In this document: in pieces, positions 11,930-23,846 of the stretch
Position numbering within the stretch: the first letter of the stretch is position 1
Layout: the number at the start of each line of letters is the position of its first letter
From: Tipula vernalis
Lineage: Eukaryota > Arthropoda > Insecta > Diptera > Tipulidae
DNA: 64,000 nt
Direction: 5' to 3'
NCBI GenBank assembly: GCA_958295665.1
Contig: OY282560.1
Location: 41,231,044 to 41,295,043 of the forward strand
The notes under the pieces: model-generated
Seen by the model: the letters and a program-made list of their open reading frames with translations, nothing else
Databases searched by the model: none
Told to the model about the DNA's origin: nothing
Made by a program: the position numbers and the translations under genes

Positions 11930-14083
11930 ATTAGCAGCCTAGAACTATGTCACATTCCTAGTAAATGGACAGAAGTGAAAGTTGTTTTCATACCTAAGGC
12001 GAGAAAACGCTCACACTGCAATCCCAAAGACCTTAGACCGATTAGCTTGTCTTCCTTCCTTTTTAAAACACTGAAAAGACAAATAGAAGCTCATATTAGA
12101 GGCACGATTGTGTCGGAAAAGTTGTCTAAATCTCAACATGCCTATTGCAAGGGGAGATCTGTAGAGACTGCTCTTCATTCTCTTGTATTTTTCATTGAAA
12201 AATCTTTCGATTCTAGAGACTATGCAATGGTAACCTTCTTGGTTATTTAGCGGGCCTTGACTGGATAGATCAGATGCTAGGAGGCAGGATCATAAATCAA
12301 TCCCAGTTTTGAGGAATCCTCCGTCAAAAGATTTGCAAGCAGAGATACGCCACAGAGTGGCGTACTGTCCCCCCTACTTTGGAATTTGGTCATAAATGAC
12401 CTGTTGCTGAGATTGGAGGACAGTGGCTTCAAGGTGGTTGCCTATGCGGATGATGTTGCTATTGGTTTCCGTGGTAAATATCCCGGCACCCTTAGTGAGC
12501 TTATGCAAAATGCCCTAGGCACTCTTTCAATATGGGCCAATGGCTGTGGGTTAAATGTGAACCCACACAAAACCGAATTGGTTCTCTTGACTTTTACAGT
12601 TGAAGGAAAGTTTCTAGGTCTCGTTTTGGATAGCAAATTATATTGGAAACCTAATATTCTGGAAAGGGTAAAGAAAGCTTCGGTAGCGCTATACTCTTGC
12701 AAAAATGCCATTGGGAAAGGATGGTGCTGGAGCCCCGCATCGTACATTGGCTTTATACCGCAGTAGTCAGATCCATACTCTTGTATGGGGTAATAGTCTG
12801 GTGGCCTGCTCTGGACAAAACTGTCAACCAAAAGCTGTTGACAAAAGTTCAGAGAACAATCTTTCTGTGGATCAGTGGTGCACTGAGAAGCACATCCACT
12901 CAGGCACTATAGACTCTGCTATTTTTGACTCCTCTAGAAATCTTGGGGAAACAGTTGGCAGCTTGTACTGCCATACGGCGGAAATCCATCTAAATGTGGA
13001 CCTGCAACAATACAGGGCACTCATCTATTTTGTGCAACAAACAAATTCCCAAGACCACCGACTATACTGTCCCGTCACTATCTTTTGAGACAAAGTTCCG
13101 GGCTAGAATCCCATCCAGAGAGGACTGGATGATGGGTGCAGTTTTGGAATCAGAAGTTATAAATTTCTTCATTGATGGTTCAAAACGGGACGGGAAAGTC
13201 GGAGCTGGAGTGTTCTGCGAGGAACTCCTGTTAAATGTCTCCTTCCGTCTCCCCGACTACTGTAGCATTTTTCAAGCTGAAGTAACTGCCATAAAGGAAG
13301 TCGTAGACTGGTTGAGGTATAATGTAATATGAGTTTGTGATATTCGCATATATACGGACAGTCAGGCTGCCATTAAAGCACTTCAATCACACCTCCTCAC
13401 GTCGAAAGTAGTCCAGAATGTCTCTCATCTCTTAACGAGATAGCAGATCAGTTCAACATCCACATTTTATGGGTGCCAGGACATTTCATAGGTACAGGGA
13501 ATATAAACGCCGATGAACTGGCTCGACGTGGTACAACGGACCAATTCTCAGAAAGCAGGAAGGATATTGAAATGCCTCTTTGGTATGCAAACTGCTGCTT
13601 CAGGAGGAAGCTAGCAAGCTGACGAATGACAGATGGTCAAGTATCACCTCTTGCGTAATAGCTCGGCAGGTCTGGCCAAAGTTGGACTTGGCGAGATCGA
13701 AACAGCTTATCTCACTTCAGCGAAGTCAGATCAGTATGGTTGTTGGAGTGATTACGGAGCACTGTCTCATTGGAAGGCATGCGAGTAGACTTGGTGTCTT
13801 CTCACATGACTACTATCGTAGTTGCGAGGACGAAGAGGAGGAAGAGACAGTACTTCATCTTCTTTGCACCTGCCCTCGTCTGGCACGAAACAGACTAAAG
13901 TTTCTAGGGGCAGCCCTCTTCAAGGACCTGACGGACCTCTGTAGGATGGACGTCAGCGCTTTGTTAACAGCTCAAAATGGTTCCAATGAGTTGGAGGAAA
14001 CAATTATACGTGGGATGGTTACGGACCATTTTTGGGTCTATGCCCAGTCCTAGTGGACCGCCCAAACCTAACCTAACCTAAGC
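11930..14083 (+). pseudogene. RNase H-bearing LINE ORF2 relic (I/LOA-like)
   Basis: This is a 5'-truncated non-LTR retrotransposon; the endonuclease and the start of the RT are absent. In order I see the RT fingers (motif IPKARKRSHCNPKDLRPISL, about 11980-12050), the RT palm around 12345-12600 including a degenerate PQSGVLSPLLWNL and the catalytic YADD (12440s), the RT thumb in another frame (LYGVIVWWPALDK, about 12780-12830), an RNase H domain (FIDGSKRDGKVGAG at about 13170, YTDSQAAIKAL at about 13355, the His segment near 13470-13530), and a C-terminal Cys/His segment (C-x17-C-x-C at about 13826-13880) ending at 14053. At least five frame breaks or stops (12250, about 12700, about 12905, 13332, about 13435) make it dead. 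The 3' end runs into AACCTAACCTAACCTAAG. RNase H downstream of RT points to the I/LOA side of LINEs; the exact clade is inference. Confidence 0.85.
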
Positions 14084-17000
14084 TTCTCCAAAATCACTTT
14101 GAAAAAAGCTTTAAAAATTTTTTCAATAACCAATAGCAATAACTTGGGTTGTTAGGGTTTTTTGATGTCGCTTATTTTAAATTTGTTTGTCAACTCTTAG
14201 AAAATACAACATGAGGAGCCACAATGGCGTCTACAAACGTAAAAAAGCTTAAACATAGAGTAATTTTTAAATGTTAAGCTTCATGAATTTATTTTGGACA
14301 TCTTGAGGTCGCTGAATCAGAAGATGGTATTTGATTTTGAGAACTGATAATGGGGTATCCAAAATGGCCTCCTCGAAAGTGAAAAGCTCTACGTTTTATT
14401 TCTTCTACAATCTAATCCGGTGCGCAACATCGAATTTTGATCAGTTTTTAATATCTTTGTCATAGTTAAAATAATACTCCGCTGAAAGCTTTATTAAAAT
14501 TATTTTGAGAAAGCTTTAAAAACATTTAAAATCAAACATCTCAAGTGATCATTGAGTTTTGCATATGAAAATTGTTTTCCGAAGGGTTTTTGAACGTTTC
14601 GGAGTAATTATTTTTGTAACATCTATGTCGCTGAACACTTAACATCACGAGGAAGTAAAACAAAAAATTATTAAATGTGTTATAATGCGCCCGAGTTCGA
14701 AAGTGAGATGCTAGACTTCAAAAAATGGAAGACCTCGGTACTCAAGGTTGGGTAGAAATGTTCCAACTCTACAATTACTTCATTTGGCAAAACCGATTCA
14801 TTAGATTCACGAAAATGGCCTCCGTTACATTGTTAGTTTTTCAAAGATGACTTTTGCCAATTTGAATCTCCCTTTCGGCAATATTGAGTTCGAAAAACAA
14901 TAATGGTTTCCAATTGGCGAATTATGAAGGAAGTTAATTTTCCAAAGTTCATGGTACATTCAATTTTCATTCCTTAATATAATATGACCAAAATAATCTT
15001 CGAGCGGTACCATAGGTCTATAATACTCTGAAGCTTTTAAAGATCTAATACTGTAAGAGCTAAGATCTACCAAATCTAGCTTTCACATGCCATGAACGAA
15101 CGCCTTTTACGTTCCAACCGTAAAACTCTTGATACCAAAATGACCGAAAGTCAGCGCAAAGGGTTCAAAACCATTATGGTATATTTCATTCCTTTACTCC
15201 ACTAACTCATGCCAAATCGGAAAGATAATGAACCTATCCCGTGTTACAAGAAAAGCAAGTATCACCCTTTACGGAACTGGATCTCATGTTTGCCCTAGAA
15301 ATCATAAAGTAAAGTGGGGATTCCACATATACCACAAATAAAGTAACGGAGACAAACGTAACATAAATAAGACCGCTTATTTTTGGAAAACTGAGTTAAA
15401 TTAAGGTTCGGGTGTCCCCGGGAGATGATATGCATCCAACTCCAAGGTGTTAAATATAAGCCAAAAAATGTCTCGGCAACTAAGTTCGAATGCTCCGCAG
15501 TAGCTACAAATCGTGTTACGACTATCGAATCTATTGTATACTATCGTGATGGTGATGTGTCAGAAATTTTGGGTCATCCTGATTTTTGTTTTTTTGATCT
15601 CCTATGTTTTTTTTATTTGTAGTACATTACCTAGGACAACAATCTTTGTCGTGTGATAAAATGATATACGCTTACAGTTTCGTTGCGTTTGGTTGTATTG
15701 ACCTATTTATTAGTACATAAATTTGATGATGATTTATTTATTTTTTTTTTATTTATTTCGTCACACTGGATTCCCCAGCGTATGGAATAAATAAATAGAA
15801 GAAGTTATTTGGTGTATGTGCAATAACTTGGAATGCAAATACAGGGGCATACTTCCTATTTTCGCGGGAACAATTTATTTTTTTTTGTATTGTACCGTAT
15901 ATGATCAAAAGTTTTTTGTACTAATACCAGGTTATGTATTATATATTCGCCGCATCATATACTGTGTTGGAATAAATAAAAAAATAAAAATAAATGTTGC
16001 TATGTACATACATAGGTAACTCATTATCCTAGACTCAGAAAATAAATTTAAAATTGTGAAATTATCTCGTGAGCTCATAGATTCTGAGTGACTCGTGGTG
16101 TTAAGAACAAAAAAAAGCAAAAAAAAAAAAAAAAAAGAATAAAGAAGAGGTTATCAAATATTTTTTTTTGTTTTTTTCGTTGGCTAATCATAAAGTAACT
16201 TGGTCATTTGTACCTCAAAGTTCTTTAGTTTCAAGTGAAAACAAAGTTTTGTGATATTTAAAAAAAAAAACAAGAAAATTAACAAAAAAAAACCATTAGT
16301 TAATAAATGATGGGTAAGAATGATTTTTCTTCACAAGATAACATGGACATACCACTAATTTCTCCCGATTTGCAGTAAACCAACAATAAAAGTGACAAAT
16401 TGGTTTATTCATAAAAGGTGGTATCCACGATAAACGGTCCATCCATTTTGTTTTTATTGTAATTAATAAACTCAAATAAAAAGGTAGAACAATTGTCGGG
16501 TCACGCTATGTTCTACTAGTGGGAAGCATACCCTAAGCTAAACATTTCAGTAGTCGCTATACCTACTTGGACCAACAAGTAAAAATAAAAGAACGGGTTA
16601 CACAACGGGCATAGCGGCTACCTATACCTTTTTTTGTGCTGTGACAAATTAATTAAAAACACTCTAATTTATATTAAATTCAAAAAAAAAGAAAAAAAAA
16701 TCTAATAGTTCATAAAAATATGAGATTTAATAATTAATTAATTAGATTAATTTAGTAGAGTTTTTTTTTTGAGTCAACTTCTTGTAAAATTTATAATTTT
16801 TTTTTTGATTGTTAAATAAGTGATTGAAGTGATAAAAAGAAAAGGAAAGCAGAAGTGTGTTCCATTAATAAAATAGTTTTTTTCAGCCACACCTAAGACC
16901 CCGAAGAGTACTCTACGGCAGATTATGGGTGAGTTATTTTTCATAAAAAAAAAATAAGACAACTTCTGAATGCATTTTCTTTCATTCACGCTATTCAATG

Positions 17001-17483
17001 AATTTTTTTTTGTTCACTTTACTAAATTAAATTAGTATCTTCCAATCATATTAATATTTTCTGAATTAAGAATTCATAGATTTAACCATAGATTAATAGT
17101 ATATTTACATGATATTTATAAGTATGCAAATGCATACATTTTTTTTAGTTTTTATATCGTAAATAAAAAAAGAATATAAAATGGAGTAGTTTAGTATCTT
17201 CTTGGTCGATGATGAGGTTTAAGTTCGCTTAAGAGAGTTTTATTTTAACAACACGATGGGTTTGTGGTTTCCCGTAAATTACGACAAAGAAAGAACCGCC
17301 CACAATCCGATTGAGGTTATCCGTCTAGAACGTGTTGATTGTCGTAATTGGGTTACGTAACAATCGAACTATAGATTTCGAATTTTAATGAACCAAACAG
17401 GTTTGATTAAGCAGATTAGCTAAATGAAATGTAGAATTCCAGGGATTACATTTTGGTATGTAACACCGCAAGTGCGCTGAAAA
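14084..17483. other. A+T-rich stretch with drifted repeats, no gene seen
   Basis: Between 14160 and 14900 the words ATGTCGCT/GAGGTCGCTGAA, AAAATGGCCTCC and GAAAAGCTC recur irregularly, suggesting an old tandem or dispersed repeat. From 15600 to 17200 the sequence is dominated by poly(A), poly(T) and TTTATTTATTT tracts. Short frames at 15425-15622, 15816-16019 and 16774-16998 have no recognisable content. Confidence 0.4.
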
Positions 17484-19350
17484 ATAATTAAAATTTTAAT
17501 TAAAAGTTATGTGGAGATTAATTATTTTAATTTGAAATTAATCAACCGACACAGGTACATTATGCAAATGTTGACATCAAAAATTCCACGATCAGACGAG
17601 GCGTTCTCTCGCTACAGTGGTCTCAAGCATTCCAACTCGCTGGTTTATAAATTTTAATAAATAATTATAATTATTTTAATTTGAAATTAATTAATGCTAA
17701 AGCTTCATTATGCAAATGTTGATACCAAAAATGTTACGTTGAGATGAGGCGTTCTCTCGTTATAGAGGTCTCAAGCCCTCCAACTCACTTCTTTGTAATT
17801 TCTAATTCAAATTCAAATTTATGTGGAGATTAATTATTTTAATTTGAATATAATTAACTGCCACTTTTCTTTAAGCAAATGTTGACACCAAATATGCTAC
17901 GTCCAGATGAGGCCTTCTCTCGCTACAGAGGTGTCAAGCCCACCAACTCGCTACTTTGTAATTTGTAATTTTAATTAAAATTTATGTGGAGATTAATTAT
18001 TTTTATTTAAAATTAGTTAACTGCCAAAGCTTCATTACGAAAATGCTTATACCAATAATGATACGTTCAGATGAGGCGTTTTCTCGCTACAGAGGTCTCA
18101 AGCATTCCAACTTGCAAAGTAGCAAAATATTGTAATTTGTAATTTTAATTAAAATTTATGTGGTGATTAATTATTTTAATTTAAAATTAGTTAACTGCCA
18201 CAGTTTCTTTACGCAAATGTTGACACCAAAAATGCTATGATCAGATGGGGCGTTCTCTTGGTACAGTGGTCTCAAGCATTTCAACCCGCTACTTTGGAAT
18301 TTTTAATTTTAATCAAAATGTATGTGGAGATTAATTATTTTAATTTGAATATAATTAATTGCCACATCTTCTTTACGCAAATGTTGACATCAAAAATGCT
18401 ACATTCAGATGAGGCATTCTCTCGCTACAGAGGTCTCAAGCCCTCCAACTCGCTACTTTGTAATTTGTAACTTTAATTAAAATTTATGTGGAGATTAATT
18501 ATATTAATTTAAAATTAATTAATTGACACAGGTTCATTACGCAAATGTTGACATAAAAATTGCTACGATCAGATGAGGCGTTTTCTCGCTACAGACGCCT
18601 CAAGCATTCTAACTCACTATACTTTGTTATTTATAATTTTAATTAAAATTTATCTGGAGATTCATTATTTTAATTTGAAATTAATTAATCGACACAGGTT
18701 CATTACACAAATGGACACTATAAGTTTTGCGAGCAGCTACAGAGCTCTCAAGCATTCCAATTCACTTCTTTGTAATTTATAATTTTAATTAAAATTTATG
18801 TGGAGATTAATGATTTTAATTCAAAATTAATTAACTCTCAAAGCTTCATTACGCAACTGTTTATACCAAAAATGATACGTTCAGATGAGGCGTTTTCTCG
18901 CTACAGAGATCTCAAGCATTCCAATTCACTTCTTTGTAATTTATCATTTTAGTTAAAATGTATGTGGTGATTAATTATTTTAATTTGAAATTAGTTAACC
19001 GCCACAGTTTCTTTACGCAAATGTTGACACCAAAAACGCTATGATCAGATGGGGCGTTCTCTTAGTACATTGGTCTCAAGCATTCCAACTCGCTTCTTTG
19101 TAATTTGTAATTTTAATTAAACTGAATGTGGGGATTAATTAATTTAATTTAAAATTAATTAACTGCCACAGCTTCATTATGCAAATGTTGACACCAAAAC
19201 TGCTACGTTCAGATGAGGCATTCTCTCGCTACAGAGATCTCAAACATTCCAACTCGCTACTTTGTAATTTGTAATTTTAATTAATATTTATGTGGGGATT
19301 AACAATTTTCATTTAAAATGAATTAACTGCCACAATTTTTTTACGCAAAC
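17484..19350 (+). repeat. Satellite-like array, ~163-bp unit, 11 copies
   Basis: The diagnostic core GATGAGGCGTTCTCTCGCTA (with variants) recurs near 17598, 17746, 17909, 18072, 18246, 18411, 18574, about 18730 (degenerate), 18886, 19051 and 19214; the modal spacing is 163-165 bp. Other conserved parts of the unit are TTACGCAAATGTTGACACC, TCAAGCATTCCAACTCGCTA, CTTTGTAATTTGTAATTTTA and TTTATGTGGAGATTAATTAT. The copies differ at many positions, so this is an older, less homogenised array than the 173-bp satellite. Frames at 18237-18470 and 18573-18782 are accidents of the repeat. Confidence 0.9.
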
Positions 19351-19363
19351 GGTGACACCGTAA

Positions 19364-19582
19364 ATAAGTGAATTAATCAAGAGTTGTACTGCCTGGGAGG
19401 ATTCTTTAGAGCGAATTCGCGCTCCTACCGATTACTCTGTTCATCCTCGACGTATCATAAATGAACTGGATATCGTTCCTACTGACGACTTGGCTGTCTT
19501 AATGATAGGTTCGCGACTCTATCCACTGCCTGATGACGTCAGTGCGAATATATTATGGGCGAAGCCTGAGGACCGACCATAG
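19364..19582 (+). CDS. Unexplained coding-like frame, 72 codons, no ATG
   Basis: Immediately after the 163-bp array an open frame runs from the codon after a TAA (19361-19363) to TAG (19580-19582). Its sequence is visibly richer in G+C than both flanks and encodes a mixed, hydrophilic peptide containing SLERIRAPTDYSVHPRRI and LMIGSRLYPLPDDVSAN. There is no ATG near the start, so it would have to be a 3' exon or the tail of a truncated mobile-element ORF; TCAAG at about 19377-19381 is a weak possible splice acceptor and ATTAAA near 19597 a possible polyadenylation signal. I do not recognise the family. It could be the remnant of the element that seeded the array, a host terminal exon, or chance. 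Confidence 0.35.
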   Translation: MSELIKSCTAWEDSLERIRAPTDYSVHPRRIINELDIVPTDDLAVLMIGSRLYPLPDDVSANILWAKPEDRP

Positions 19583-22160
19583 CAATTATATGTTTATATT
19601 AAATGAAACGCTTATTCTTGAAAAATAATTGCCTGCACCCAATTCCAATTTTCGTGTCGCTTAGTTTTCCGGACGTGAAGGGCTCAATACTAATAGGTTG
19701 TTTCATAAAAATTGAGGTACGGCCAACCTATGACTTTATTTTACGGACTGGGAACTCAGAGAAATTTATTTTGTATAGGTTTAACAAACAAATATTTTTT
19801 GTTTGTGAAGCATTTTGTATTTAATTGTTTTTCTGTAAATCTTATATTTTTTAGATATTTGCAAGCTGCCAGTTCCGGTTGGCCGATTTCCACTTAAATT
19901 CACTTTAATTTATGCAAAAAGCTTAAATATGAAGTTTCAGTTCGATTGATTAAACCATTCGAACTATAGAGAGGATAAAGACAGCCGACCGACACCCCCA
20001 CTTCGAAAGCCATTTTTCATTTCAGGAGACCTCAAAACGGATAAATCTGGATAAAAGTAAAACAAAGTAAAATCACCGTTCAGGCTCTAAAAAATATAGG
20101 TGGTTCTGCTTTAATTCCACTTAAGTCGTAAAAATAGGGTTGCTTAATATTTGTATACTAATCAAGTTATGGTACACCACAGCGAAAAAAAATTAAAAAA
20201 TTATTTGGTAATTCCGTAAAAAATCGAAACCTTCTTGTTACTATTGGCGCGATTATGTATGTGGTCTTTGTAAACAAAAATCAAATATCGATGTTTATTG
20301 ATCTCACCCCGACTCCTAAAGATTTTATTTTATTTTGCGTTAGTAAAATAAAGTTTAGTAATCATGAAATTTTTTGACCTTGACCTTTTTAGTGTCTGTC
20401 TGGCTGTGTAAATATGATTTTCTTCATAAATTGGGAGGTCTCCGTTAATCTCAGAGAAAATCGGCCAAACGGAAGTGGCAGCTTCTGCCAAAAAAAAAAA
20501 ATGTATTTTGGAAATACCTCAACCGCCATATTCTCAACAGGAGAAATTAGCTTGTATATATATAGAACAATTTTCGCTTGAAATATTAATTTCCGAGATA
20601 AAGAAATTGATTTTGGCCCAGTCAGTCATCCGGAAAATTTTCCAATATTCAAAATCCAGTATTTTTAAAGGGTTTTGATTAAACACACAAAAAAAAAACT
20701 TTTCATCAATTGAACCAGTCAACCATAAATGTATTGGTTTTTTAATACCGCATTCGATTTTCCATGGAAACTTGGAAATCATCTCTATATTACCATTCAA
20801 TAGTTGTACAAATTTTTTTTTTCTTGTAATGAAACATGATGTGCTTTTTATGCTTATTGTCAACTTAATGTTATATCTATCGATATATACGCATACACAA
20901 CATTATCGGATACATATGTACATGAAAGATGGAAAATAGCAATTTTCAATTCGTCCATATACACATATCGATACATTAAGATACAAAATAAATTTTCGTT
21001 TTTGTTGCTTTGAAATGTGATATGAATATTTTCTATTTTTCAATTTTCTTTGGAAAATCATTTTCAGATAGTATTGTTATGTTCTTCTTGTGTAGTATTG
21101 TTGGGTTGGCGCGCGAAGAATACGACATTGATAGTTATTGTTATTTTGATTTAGCGAAAGAACCATTTTACAGAGATACGAGTATACATAAAAGAAAATA
21201 TTCATATTTATTATTTATTATGTATTGAGCTGAGTTTTCCATCTCCATCATCCTCCTTCGCAGAAATATAAATAAATTTTCCGTAATTTTCACATGATTT
21301 GGTGAAAATTTGTACTGGGTATATACGGGACTTCAAATCACGAGTGGAGCTTTTATTTTCATTTATTTGGTTGGTTATTAGATCATATTTGTCATCCTTG
21401 CTTTTGGCTTTGGGTTTTAGGTATTCGGGCGAACGATGCAAAAAAATTTTGTTCGTGATCTGAATGCTGGAAATCTGGTTTTTTTCGCCTGTGTGATGGG
21501 AATTTATAAATACCTATGTATAAAGACTTTTTTACGATAGACGTAATGTAAGTGCTATTAAATTTAATTTGGTAGATTTGAGCAGTTTCAAATAATTTTT
21601 CTGGTTTAGTGAAAGTTTTAGAGAAAATCGATGCAGATCGAATATTTTTGAAGCCTCGAATTCACTCTTTAATCAAAAATTACAGAAAAAAGGTTTGAAT
21701 GTTTCTAAATATTTTAATGAGAAATCATCCAAAAATAGAAGCTTTCGATTAACTTGGCCCTCGCTAAGTTATAGGAATGGTCACTACTATATCGAGATTT
21801 AACTACGCACATTAAATTTACCGCCAAGAGATGAAATAAGTTGCTGGTTTATTTACGAAGTTTATAACAATAATTTCTTCCGAGCCTACATTTAATTTCT
21901 ACTTGGGTTTAGGATTTTAATGTGTCTCTATAGAATAAGGTAAATCTCTCCAACAGTATCACTTCCCAGATGTATTGATTAAAACAAATTTTAAATTAGC
22001 GTCGACAATCATCGAATCATTTTTTAGTCCCACGCTCAGCTTTAAAGATTATACGAGTAATTACACGGTTAAACTGTTTTGATACTCTCTAATATCAAAA
22101 TGGTGGTGGTATGCGTTCTAAATCTTTGCATTTTTCACAATTTTTATCGTCATTTTTATC
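19583..22160. other. A+T-rich stretch, no gene seen
   Basis: Frames such as 20534-20863 (minus, 109 codons) and 21010-21228 have no motif and low-complexity composition. I see no RNA gene or clear repeat in this stretch. Confidence 0.35.
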
Positions 22161-22432
22161 GTTTGCCAGTATATGTTTTTTGTGAGACCAAGTTTTATCC
22201 AGGGGTTTCCAGTTATGAATTCGGTGAGAATTATGTAACCTACAGATGCGATCGATCCAGCCTAACAAGTGATAAATCTGATGGTGGTGGAGTTATTATA
22301 GCCGTACACTAGCCGTGATGAAATCATTGGCCCGACGATATCTAGGAATATCATTTCGAGCGAACGAGAAGATGTGATCATAATTTTCATTGGTTCATTA
22401 GTGCATTAGAATGCTGATTTACTTGGCAGAGT
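22160..22432 (+). pseudogene. LINE endonuclease fragment (CR1/Jockey-like)
   Basis: Within the open frame ending at 22312, about 50 residues read as part of an apurinic-type endonuclease domain of a non-LTR retrotransposon: ETKFYPGVSSYEF, then a Tyr-Arg-x-Asp-Arg (YRCDR) stretch, then DGGGVIIAV. After a frame break at about 22315 the homology continues as SRDEIIGPTISRNIISSERE. The domain would lie in ORF2 upstream of RT. No RT is seen downstream, so only a piece remains. The copy is interrupted at 22433 by the antisense LINE insertion at 22445-22976; sequence from 22989 may continue it but is unrecognisable. A similar domain occurs at 44830-45110. Confidence 0.65.
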
Positions 22433-22444
22433 TTGGAAGAGGAT

Positions 22445-22976
22445 TATTATTATTATTATTATTGGAGGGCCATGCGGGCGATCAGCCACCACGTACTGCG
22501 ACCTAAAAGATCTATTGTGCTGGACCCTGCTTAATTATTCGTCCAGTCAATATTCAGGATCTTAATGAACCTAACAATACTGCCTCCCGGTACGTGATAC
22601 ATACTATCTGGGCTTATTGCTCTCCCTCCTAGATGTTTACTACAGCATGTAGTTCCACTAGAAAGACGGTAGCATTGGAGCCCAAGGACTTCGAGAGGGC
22701 TGTCCCACTCCCGTATATTCCTACTCCTGCCCCGTATTCCGTTTGATTTTACTCTTACGAGTTGCTGCGAATTACAGGAAGGCTAAATAAACTGGAGGGT
22801 GATTGGTATCCAGAGTCCGCATATTTTGGACTGATTAACCTATCAGCCATTCATCCATCGGCATATGCTGTTCCACCTTAGATTAAGGTTTTTTGTCAAG
22901 GTTTTCTCCTTTAGCGCCGTACCTTAGCCTATGCCTAATGGCCTAAAATGTGCCAAATCGCCTTAGTTACCAATGG
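22445..22976 (-). mobile_element. 5'-truncated (TAA)n-tailed LINE insertion, copy 1
   Basis: The 532-bp insert is flanked by a 12-bp target duplication, TTGGAAGAGGAT (22433-22444 and 22977-22988). It begins on the plus strand with (TAT)n, which is a (TAA)n tail on the minus strand, so the element lies antisense with its 3' end at the left. Most of it matches 45123-45690 (the second copy) at high identity, for example around CCCGGTACGTGATACATACT. Compared with that copy it lacks part of a C-terminal coding stretch near 22770 and is more 5'-truncated. The tail type fits I-clade LINEs; clade assignment is inference. Confidence 0.85.
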
Positions 22977-22988
22977 TTGGAAGAGGAT

Positions 22989-23461
22989 ATTACATTGTTA
23001 ATTGTTGAGTAAATATGAGGGGAAATGTAATATTCCTTCATACGATTATAAGTTCTATACAGGCCCTGGTGGCCGCCAAGAGGAGATGTATAAAATTCTA
23101 GTATGAATTATTTTAATTCTGTTTCGTCATTTAAATATTTTATGTTATCTTTTTCACAGTTATGAGCACGATTTATGGGTGTGAAGTTTATAACAAATAA
23201 CAAATTATAAGCATGTGTTAGAAAGTACACTGTTAATAAAATTCCAATAAGAATTTTGAGTGAAATATTAAAGTGTGAAGTTTGTAACAAAACAAATAAT
23301 ACAAAACAGGATTTAGAATTTTTTGGCAAGAATAATATATTTTCGAGAACGATTGACAGTAATCGTTTAAAAAAAGTGAAGTAAATCATAGGGTGAATAC
23401 CACTTCTCAATTGAGGGAGGGGAGGGGGGTTCAAATCCCAGATTATAATTAATTTATTACG
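22989..23461. other. Spacer with possible repeat arm
   Basis: No gene is seen. Two words, GTGTGAAGTTTATAACAAA (about 23178) and GTGTGAAGTTTGTAACAAA (about 23272), recur in the opposite orientation at about 31929-31946 and 32127-32147, on the other side of the LTR/hAT cluster. GGTTCAAATCCC at about 23428 resembles a tRNA B box but no tRNA fold surrounds it. Confidence 0.35.
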
Positions 23462-23639
23462 TCATATCGATCCTGCTCGTTTGAGTAATTTATTGTTCAA
23501 ACCATTAACATAAATATCACAGGGGTTGTCGCAAGATGCCATTAATGGTGATCCGGTTTCCTGAATCAAATGATGTATTCCACATTTATCGACGGGGGGA
23601 GGAAGAACAAATTTTAATTTTTTTGTTATGTCATAGCGC
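23462..23639. repeat. Repeat split by LTR element, left part
   Basis: CTGCTCGTTTGAGTAATTTA, TTGTTCAAACCA, AATATCACAGG and TTGTCGCAAGATGCC recur in direct orientation at 28965-29036 and inverted at 29038-29105. GGTTTCCTGAATCAAATGAT (about 23552) recurs inverted near 29200. The left part ends at CATAGCGC (23639) and resumes as ATAGCGCTTTTGCTCG after the LTR element, showing the insertion point. Confidence 0.7.
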
Positions 23640-23775
23640 TGTAGCGGCTGACGCATTTCAATTATATAAAACAATTTTTGTTATATAAATTGAAATTCGT
23701 TCACCACCACATACACATTTGGTTTACGCATAAGGTATCTCTTTGCGTAACGTATTTTCATTTGCCATCTAGCGA
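23640..23775 (+). repeat. 5' LTR remnant
   Basis: It matches the first ~136 bp of the 3' LTR, from TGTAGCGGCTGACG through GCCATCTAGCGA, including TTATATAAATTGAAATTCG and CACCACCACATACACATTT. The match then stops, whereas the 3' LTR appears to run another ~440 bp, so the rest of the 5' LTR and probably the primer-binding site were deleted. Confidence 0.75.
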
Positions 23776-23846
23776 TGGGGGAATGGGGTTCGTTATTCAT
23801 TTAACAATGTAAATTTAAAATCAATTTATTTTCAAAAATTTTCAAA

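Noticed and set aside
12442..12831. 129-codon antisense frame over the first LINE
   Set aside because: It is antisense to the RT palm with YADD and is a shadow of that coding sequence.
20534..20863. 109-codon antisense frame
   Set aside because: Composition follows the A+T-rich background and no motif is visible.
23420..23445. tRNA or tRNA-derived SINE suggested by GGTTCAAATCCC
   Set aside because: A B-box word is present but no A box or cloverleaf pairing could be found around it.
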